Below are positions 7,253-11,868 of a stretch of DNA of 11,868 nt, one piece after another. A program made the position numbers and the translations under genes. Under the pieces are notes generated by a model. That model worked only from the letters and a program-made list of their open reading frames with translations, made no database searches and was not told the DNA's origin. This DNA comes from Phycisphaerales bacterium (GTDB taxonomy: Bacteria; Planctomycetota; Phycisphaerae; Phycisphaerales; UBA1924), in the NCBI GenBank assembly GCA_016764015.1, contig JAESSR010000075.1, forward strand, positions 1 through 11,868, in the 5' to 3' direction. Every line of letters begins with the position of its first letter. Position 1 is the first letter of the stretch.

Positions 7253-8937
7253 GCACAGCCGGTTCTACCAACAGAATCAACGCACCGATACCCAACGGTA
7301 AACACACCTGGACGAGTTTGGTGGGTGTTGCGTTGCATGCACGCGTCGAGGTTCGGCGACGCAAGCTCTCCGATGTTGAGTATTGGAAGGCCAATACGCA
7401 AGTGATCCAACTCAATGAGCTGAGTAAGCTGATTGAGATTTGTAAAGACACACGCATCGGCAAACGGAATAAGTTTGCTTCGGTGCTCAAAGATCAAGAT
7501 ATTCTTGCAGCGTTCCGCGATGCGTTGCCCATTTCAGATTGGTACGCGTTTCAAGATGATATCGTTGATATGCGTGAGCATGGGATGAGCGATGTGCTCT
7601 GGGCGGGCAAGGTGATGCACTTCGCGCAAACCTCAGGCACAACCGCGGGCGACAAATATATCCCGGTGCCGGATTCGATGATGCGATCGAACTATCTTGC
7701 ATCACTCGATATCTTCGCCCACATGATCAATCGTGGGGCGCATCCGGAGCGGATTATGGGCGGGCGGTGCTTGTTCCTTGGTGGGTCGACGGATTTAGAT
7801 TTCAACGAGCATGGCGTAGCGACCGGGGATCTGTCGGGGTTGGTGACGCCTTTGATTAAGTGGCCGTTGTCGACGATTTATTCGCCAGGGCCAACCGTGG
7901 CATTGATGGATCATTGGCCCAGCGAGATCGAAGCAATGGCCCAGCTCGCGGTCGATCAGGACATCCGGTTTATCTCGGGGATGCCCTCATGGGCGTTGGT
8001 GCTGATTGATCGCGTGATCGAGATCGCCAATGAGCGAGGGATGAACGCCAAGTGTGCGAAGGATGTTTGGCCGAACCTTGAGGTTTTTGTGCATGGCGGG
8101 GTGAACTATGTGCCGTTCGTTTCGCGGATGTGTACCGCGTTCTCGGGTGATTCAAATATTGATTTCCCATGTCGACAAGAGCTGTACCCTGCCTCAGAAG
8201 GATTTATCGCGATTCAAGACTTGGATAACGATCCTGCGATGCGGTTGCTGACGGATAATGGCATCTTCTACGAGTTCGTGCCGCTCAAACAGATCGACGA
8301 CGAAGACCCGGATGTCTATACCTGCTGGCAGGTGGACAAGGGGCAAAAATATGTCGTCGTGATGACGACCAACGCCGGTCTTTGGCGGTATGTGATCGGT
8401 GATGTGGTCGAGTTCGATTCGATCCCCGATGGCATTCAGCGTGATGGTTCGATGCGTTTGGGTGATGGGCCAGCTCGGATTCGAATTGTGGGTCGCCATC
8501 GTCACTTTATCAATGCGTTTGGTGAGAACCTGATCGGCGAGCACATCGAGCACGGCGTGGCGGCAGCAGTCGCAGCGACCGGGTTGACCATCGGCGAGTT
8601 TACCGCAGCTCCGGTGTATCCATCGACGACCAATCGGGCTGGGCTCGAAGTGGCGGTGGAGTTTGAGTTCAAGCCGAGTGCAGATCAAATCCGACGCTTC
8701 GGCGAGGTTTTCGATGAGACAGTCAAAGCGGAGAATGTGGATTACACGACCAAACGATCCGACGGACTGGGGATGGACTTTCCAACCATGACCGCGATGC
8801 CGATGGGTACATTCCATCGCTGGCTCGACGCCAAGGGCAAGCTGGGTGGTCAGCACAAATGCCCGAGATGCGCGAATCATCGTGAGATTCTGGTCGAAGT
8901 GCTTGGCGTAGCAGGTGTTGCCCAAGGGTGGGGATGA
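7249..8937 (+). CDS. GH3-family acyl-adenylating enzyme (acyl-acid amido synthetase-like)
   Basis: Encodes 562 residues. The ANL-type ATP-binding motifs of the GH3 family are present: QTSGTTAGDKYIP (from residue 127), YPASEGFIAIQD (313-324), GLWRYVIGDVVEF (ending at 389) and GRHRHFINAFGEN (415-427). The C-terminal GTFHRWLDAKGKLGGQHK is also typical of the family. Plant GH3 enzymes adenylate a carboxylic acid and transfer it to an amino acid, as in auxin and jasmonate conjugation; bacterial members are mostly uncharacterised, so the acid and acceptor here are unknown. A CPRC motif (538-541) right after GGQHK provides a CxxC pair at a normally conserved place. No signal or membrane segment is visible. 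The ATG overlaps the hydrolase stop by 4 bases and no separate ribosome binding site is needed. A conjugation/deconjugation pair is a plausible inference. The family name 'auxin-responsive promoter' is historical and does not imply auxin here. Confidence 0.92.
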   Translation: MSTAGSTNRINAPIPNGKHTWTSLVGVALHARVEVRRRKLSDVEYWKANTQVIQLNELSKLIEICKDTRIGKRNKFASVLKDQDILAAFRDALPISDWYAFQDDIVDMREHGMSDVLWAGKVMHFAQTSGTTAGDKYIPVPDSMMRSNYLASLDIFAHMINRGAHPERIMGGRCLFLGGSTDLDFNEHGVATGDLSGLVTPLIKWPLSTIYSPGPTVALMDHWPSEIEAMAQLAVDQDIRFISGMPSWALVLIDRVIEIANERGMNAKCAKDVWPNLEVFVHGGVNYVPFVSRMCTAFSGDSNIDFPCRQELYPASEGFIAIQDLDNDPAMRLLTDNGIFYEFVPLKQIDDEDPDVYTCWQVDKGQKYVVVMTTNAGLWRYVIGDVVEFDSIPDGIQRDGSMRLGDGPARIRIVGRHRHFINAFGENLIGEHIEHGVAAAVAATGLTIGEFTAAPVYPSTTNRAGLEVAVEFEFKPSADQIRRFGEVFDETVKAENVDYTTKRSDGLGMDFPTMTAMPMGTFHRWLDAKGKLGGQHKCPRCANHREILVEVLGVAGVAQGWG

Positions 8938-8979
8938 TTACAGCCTGAGGATGGAACGAGCCGAATATTTTGTGTGCTG

Positions 8980-9039
8980 ATGCCCCTTGATGAGCCAGGA
9001 TTAAGGCTAATCGGGGGCATGGTTGCTACGATAGGGGCA
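8980..9039 (+). promoter_or_regulatory. Leader with two mutually exclusive pairings at the nuoH ribosome binding site
   Basis: ATGCCCC (8980-8986) is perfectly complementary to GGGGCAT (9014-9020), while the overlapping TGCCCCT (8981-8987) is perfectly complementary to AGGGGCA (9033-9039), which contains the Shine-Dalgarno sequence of nuoH (AGGGG, 5 bases before ATG 9042). The first pairing leaves the ribosome binding site free; the second hides it. A small AGCC/GGCT stem (8993-8996 with 9005-9008) lies in the loop. The complementarity is seen directly; a switching role is an inference. The first hairpin could instead be a weak terminator for the GH3 gene. Confidence 0.35.
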
Positions 9040-9041
9040 CT

Positions 9042-10445
9042 ATGAGCGAGTATATTCACGATCTGATCGACTGGCAGTTCATCATCTCTGGGCTCGTGCT
9101 CGCTGTAGGCGTGCACGCGGTGCTCGGGCTCGTTGCGTACGGGGTGTACCTTGAGCGCAAGATATGTTCATACATCCAGGACCGTATCGGCCCGAACCGT
9201 GTTGGGTTCGACTTTGGTTTGCCATGGTTGAGCTTCCTCAAGGGCATGCTCGCACTGGGTCAACCTTTGGCGGACGGCATCAAGTTCTTTGTGAAGGAAG
9301 ATTTCACGCCTAAGAATGTCGATCGGGTGTTGTTCTCGCTTGCACCTGTGTTCGCATTGATCCCTGCTTTGATCGGGTTTGTGATTATGCCTTGGGGCGG
9401 CGGGTTTGATATCCCTGCGACTGCTGATATCAGTGCCTTCCAATGGTTATTCGGATTGCCTGGTATCGTCGGCGAGAGCTTTTACTTCATATTCGGGCAC
9501 CTTGAGGCCCAGTCTGTGATTGTCACCGGCGCCAATGTGCATGTCGGTGTGATCTACCTGCTCGCAGTCGCATCGCTCGGTGTGTATGGCGTGACACTCG
9601 GCGGCTGGTCGTCGAACAACAAATACTCGATGCTCGGCGGGTTGCGTGCGACTGCTCAGATGATTAGCTATGAAATCCCGCTGGGACTTTCATTGCTCTG
9701 TGCGTTGTTGATCGCAGGCTCGTTTATCCCCAACGAAATCATCGAATATCAAGCGAAACACGGCTGGTTGTTGTGGAGCCTGCCGCTGCCCGCACTGCTG
9801 TTCTACATCTGCGGTTTGGCCGAGGCCAACCGTGCACCGTTTGATAATGCTGAGGCTGAGCAAGAACTCGTCGGCGGCTTCCATACCGAATACTCCTCAA
9901 TGCGTTTCGCATTGTTCTTTATGGCTGAGTACGCCCACCTTGTGACCGCATGTGCGTTTTTCGCGTTGTTGTTCATGGGTGGGTATCAGGTGCCTTTGGT
10001 TGGTTTGACCAGCCCAGAGTCAACCGGGTTGCTCGCGGTCCTTGCCAAGGTAAGCGTGTTCGGGTTCAAAGTTGTGTTCTTGGTGTGCTTGGCGATTGTT
10101 GTCCGTTGGACAGTGCCGCGCTTGCGGTATGACCAGGTGATGATGCTCGGATGGCAGGCGATGATCCCGGCTGGGATGCTGATGATCGTTGTCACTTCGA
10201 TCATGGTGTACTTCGGTGCAACAACCATGATCCCGATGTTCTTGGCTAATGTCGGCATGCTCGTGGTGATTCTGATCGCACGATTCGCGTTGGCCAAAGC
10301 CTTTGGTCGCTCGACACTCAACAAGAAGATTCCGCTGTACGGCTCACGCTATAGCCCGATGGAGGGCGAGCGAGTCGTCACGGCTCCGACTGAGGCGATG
10401 GCGATCGAAGATCGTCCGGTGCAGGGCACAGTTTCGACGGTGTGA
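9042..10445 (+). CDS. nuoH: NADH-quinone oxidoreductase subunit H (complex I membrane subunit), enlarged
   Basis: Encodes 467 residues against about 325-350 for most bacterial NuoH. The conserved blocks are in order: YLERKICSYIQDRIGPNRVG (36-55), QPLADGIKFFVKED (74-87), ASLGVYGVTLGGWSSNNKYS, LRATAQMISYEIPLG, AEANRAPFDNAEAEQE (260-275), VGGFHTEYSSMRFALFFMAEY and RLRYDQVMMLGWQ. NuoH anchors the peripheral arm of complex I to the membrane arm and helps line the quinone chamber, so it acts in the inner membrane in respiration. Two additions account for the size: about 38 residues (126-163, with a hydrophobic WLFGLPGIVGESFYFIFG) before ANVHVGVIYLLAV, and a C-terminal extension from about 393 with an extra predicted helix (397-417) and a polar tail to 467. 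AGGGG 5 bases upstream supports the start. Neighbouring genes are not nuo genes. Confidence 0.95.
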   Translation: MSEYIHDLIDWQFIISGLVLAVGVHAVLGLVAYGVYLERKICSYIQDRIGPNRVGFDFGLPWLSFLKGMLALGQPLADGIKFFVKEDFTPKNVDRVLFSLAPVFALIPALIGFVIMPWGGGFDIPATADISAFQWLFGLPGIVGESFYFIFGHLEAQSVIVTGANVHVGVIYLLAVASLGVYGVTLGGWSSNNKYSMLGGLRATAQMISYEIPLGLSLLCALLIAGSFIPNEIIEYQAKHGWLLWSLPLPALLFYICGLAEANRAPFDNAEAEQELVGGFHTEYSSMRFALFFMAEYAHLVTACAFFALLFMGGYQVPLVGLTSPESTGLLAVLAKVSVFGFKVVFLVCLAIVVRWTVPRLRYDQVMMLGWQAMIPAGMLMIVVTSIMVYFGATTMIPMFLANVGMLVVILIARFALAKAFGRSTLNKKIPLYGSRYSPMEGERVVTAPTEAMAIEDRPVQGTVSTV

Positions 10446-10468
10446 GTATGAAAATAATCTAAAGCTAT

Positions 10469-10552
10469 AACGAGCCGCGACCGTAAGGGAGTGGTCTTAT
10501 CTATTGGATGTAATTGCAAATGAAGACCGCTTCCTTACGGTCGCGGCTCGTT
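10469..10552. repeat. REP/BIME-like inverted repeat and likely bidirectional terminator
   Basis: Two 30-base arms, 10469-10498 and 10523-10552, are inverted copies around a 24-base loop. The outer 20 bases (AACGAGCCGCGACCGTAAGG and its complement) match perfectly; the inner 10 differ at two places that would be G-U pairs in the transcript. Each arm also holds a small internal dyad (GACC...GGTC). It lies between nuoH (ends 10445) and the convergent gene on the minus strand (ends 10564), so a strong hairpin forms on either transcript. The organisation, two head-to-head GC-rich units, is that of REP/BIME elements. From memory, similar units occur in planctomycete intergenic regions; I could not verify this. 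Confidence 0.85.
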
Positions 10553-10563
10553 CAGATACATTT

Positions 10564-11607
10564 CTATTGCAGCGAGTTGATTTCTTGCGGGCGGACACGC
10601 TGCATGAGTGTGGGGAGGATGTAGTGGGCGCCTTTGTAGGTGTATATACGCCCAGAGACCAGGAGCTGCCCGGCGTCACCGGTTTCCATAGCGATCCGTT
10701 CGAGGCGCATGAGCATCGAGCAGGGCTCGACAATGAGATCAATCGCGTCGGTAGATGTAGGGTCGTCATTGTCGAAAACAATCACCCATGCGCCGGTGCT
10801 GTTGCGGATCATGCGCGATGGTCTGCGGAGGATCAAGGTGCCTTCATCGAGCCCGGTGGTAGTCGTGGTCGTCACCTGTGCTCGCTGAGCGAGTTGGTTG
10901 GTGGGTTCGATTTTCCTGTTGGCTGCCTGTCGGTTTGAATCCGATGGGGTCGCGTTGAAGTTGAGTTCATTGAGCAGATCACGGACAGCCGGGTCGTCTT
11001 CAAGTGATGAGGGTTCGACGGGGGAAGTGTTTTCTGGGAGCTCAGTTTGAGGCGCAGGGGATGTGCCAATCCGATACGCCGAGATGAGCAGTTGGTTTCG
11101 GTTGTGGTAGGTGAATATCTCGCCTGAGATTTCGATAGGCTGTCCGCCCCATTCTGTTTCGAGTTGTTCGAGGGTCTTGCAGGGCATCAGGAGTACCGGG
11201 CCTTCGCCGGGTTGTTGTGTTTCCTTGTTGGGGACAAAGATCATCAGCCCGTTGGGTCCGGGCACAAGGGTTCCGGGTCTGCTGAGCACGAATGCACCCT
11301 CAGCGAGTGTCGATGGGGCGGTGGTTTTTTGGAGTGTGTTATGGAGCACCTTGAGCCAGTCTTCGCCTTGGGTTAATCCGGGCTGGACAGCCACCGATAC
11401 CGCAGGCAATGTGGGCATGACAGCAACTTGATTCGTCCCCACGCGTGGGAGGATCGCGAGTGCCTGCTGGACCTGCTCTGGATTGCCCGGCGAACTGTTC
11501 GGTGTAGATTCTGGTTGAATAGCAACGGCAACGGAGGTATTGGCGGCGAGCAAGATGGCTGCGATCGAGATTGAAGTGCGGAGGGCGTTCATTGGGTGGG
11601 TATCCAT
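10564..11607 (-). CDS. Secreted protein of unknown function with a duplicated ~80-residue domain
   Basis: Encodes 347 residues; I do not recognise a named family. A signal peptide is visible (NALRTSISIAAILLAANTSVAVA, likely cleaved near residue 29), so the product should be exported. Two copies of one domain can be aligned by eye, residues 101-180 and 253-338: LAEGAFVLSRP with LDEGTLILRRP, LLMPCKTLEQLE with IVEPCSMLMRLE, and ISGEIFTYHNRNQLLIS with LVSGRIYTYKGAHYILP. Each copy has one cysteine (143 and 296). The last block looks like the end of an OB-like beta barrel, a tentative fold guess. The linker (181-252) is acidic, rich in Pro, Ser, Thr and Asn, and ends in six threonines (246-251). 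The start may be Met1 (11607) or Met6 (11592); neither has a Shine-Dalgarno. It is convergent with nuoH and shares the hairpin at 10469-10552 as terminator. Overlapping plus-strand frames lack such features. Confidence 0.8.
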   Translation of the reverse strand: MDTHPMNALRTSISIAAILLAANTSVAVAIQPESTPNSSPGNPEQVQQALAILPRVGTNQVAVMPTLPAVSVAVQPGLTQGEDWLKVLHNTLQKTTAPSTLAEGAFVLSRPGTLVPGPNGLMIFVPNKETQQPGEGPVLLMPCKTLEQLETEWGGQPIEISGEIFTYHNRNQLLISAYRIGTSPAPQTELPENTSPVEPSSLEDDPAVRDLLNELNFNATPSDSNRQAANRKIEPTNQLAQRAQVTTTTTTGLDEGTLILRRPSRMIRNSTGAWVIVFDNDDPTSTDAIDLIVEPCSMLMRLERIAMETGDAGQLLVSGRIYTYKGAHYILPTLMQRVRPQEINSLQ

Positions 11608-11702
11608 GTCAGATGTATCGGCTGAATCGATTGATATGGTATCGTGTTTCGGGCATGGGTGCTGGGAAGTGGTGTTTTGGGCGTCGATTTGGGTGCTCGT
11701 TG

Positions 11703-11731
11703 TTGATCTTTTGGGCGATGCTTTGTACTGT
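11703..11731 (+). promoter_or_regulatory. Weak candidate promoter for the tRNA gene
   Basis: TTGATC (11703-11708) and TACTGT (11726-11731) are separated by 17 bases, with the second box 41 bases before the mature tRNA 5' end. They match the sigma-70 consensus at only 4 and 3 of 6 positions, so this is tentative. The rest of the 165-base gap (11608-11772) shows nothing else I can support. Confidence 0.2.
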
Positions 11732-11772
11732 CACCTCTGCTGATGGTCGTGAGATTGTCGGCAACAAGGCAC

Positions 11773-11857
11773 GGCCGTGTGCCCGAGTGGTCTAAGGGGA
11801 CGGATTGCAAATCCGTTGTGCGAAAGCCAACCGTGGGTTCGAATCCCACTGCGGCCT
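11773..11857 (+). tRNA. tRNA with GCA (Cys) anticodon and a class II long variable arm
   Basis: A complete cloverleaf of 85 bases can be drawn. The acceptor stem is GGCCGTG (11773-11779) with TGCGGCC (11850-11856), 7 pairs including two G-U. The D arm is CCC (11782-11784), loop GAGTGGTCTAA, GGG (11796-11798), the pattern of tRNA-Ser. The anticodon stem ACGGA/TCCGT closes the loop TTGCAAA, with anticodon GCA at 11807-11809. The variable region (11817-11832) is 16 bases and can fold into a short stem with a GAAA loop. The T arm is GTGGG, TTCGAAT, CCCAC (11833-11849). The discriminator base is T (11857), as in tRNA-Cys, and CCA is not encoded. Normal tRNA-Cys is class I with a variable loop of 4-5 bases, so the body is serine-like while anticodon and discriminator are cysteine-like. 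Cysteine charging is the likeliest but is an inference. Confidence 0.9.
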
Positions 11858-11868
11858 TTTGAATGAAC

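Noticed and set aside
8194..8925. 243-residue minus-strand frame inside the GH3 gene
   Set aside because: Antisense to conserved GH3 motifs; no signals or recognisable domain of its own.
8953..8982. Nine-codon frame (MERAEYFVC) after the GH3 gene
   Set aside because: The GAGG is directly against the ATG with no spacing, and the frame is too short to support.
10504..10938. 144-residue plus-strand frame starting within the inverted repeat
   Set aside because: It begins in the REP-like repeat and is antisense to the minus-strand gene, which has a signal peptide and an internal domain duplication; no recognisable protein motif.
11589..11849. 86-residue minus-strand frame reading into the tRNA (MGFEPTVGFRTT...)
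   Set aside because: Its start lies in the antisense of the tRNA T arm; this wording is a known spurious product of frames antisense to tRNA genes.
1..11868. CRISPR array, insertion sequence, phage or defence island
   Set aside because: No regularly spaced repeats, transposase, integrase, toxin-antitoxin or nuclease genes seen on either strand; all long genes fit housekeeping or metabolic families.

Overview
The window looks like chromosomal DNA from a planctomycete, most likely a member of the Phycisphaerae. This rests on recognised protein families and their wording (a one-permease LolC/E-like transporter beginning MYQALLTKKYL, a ComM without its usual cysteines, a GH3-family enzyme, an enlarged NuoH) and on a REP-like inverted repeat. 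No database search was possible, so the taxonomy is an inference. Gene density is high, no gap exceeds about 170 bases, and there is no insertion sequence, phage gene or CRISPR array.

Layout. 1-1506 (+): ComM/YifB-type AAA+ ATPase, cut at its 5' end by the window edge. 1664-3715 (+): predicted lipoprotein, M1-family zinc peptidase. 3811-5448 and 5498-6253 (+): FtsX-type permease and its ATPase, a lipoprotein-release-type ABC transporter, separated by four degenerate heptamers. 6306-6356 (+): possible 16-codon leader peptide. 6407-7252 and 7249-8937 (+): alpha/beta hydrolase and GH3-family adenylating enzyme joined by a 4-base ATGA overlap. 9042-10445 (+): enlarged NuoH standing apart from other complex I genes. 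10469-10552: large inverted repeat between convergent genes. 10564-11607 (-): secreted protein of unknown function with two copies of an ~80-residue domain. 11773-11857 (+): tRNA with a GCA (Cys) anticodon but a long, serine-type variable arm.

How the genes relate. The permease and ATPase should form one inner-membrane machine that moves lipoproteins (or another substrate) out of the membrane; the upstream peptidase is itself a predicted lipoprotein and could be a client. The hydrolase and GH3 enzyme are probably translationally coupled and may act on the same metabolite, for example forming and cleaving an acyl conjugate; the substrate is unknown. NuoH belongs to the proton-pumping arm of respiratory complex I.

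The most notable item is the class II (long variable arm) tRNA with a cysteine anticodon and U73. Next come the hydrolase-GH3 pair, the enlarged NuoH with two mutually exclusive RNA pairings at its ribosome binding site, the REP-like repeat, the duplicated-domain secreted protein, and the ComM lacking its cysteine cluster. I did not find a clear multi-gene defence or mobile system.
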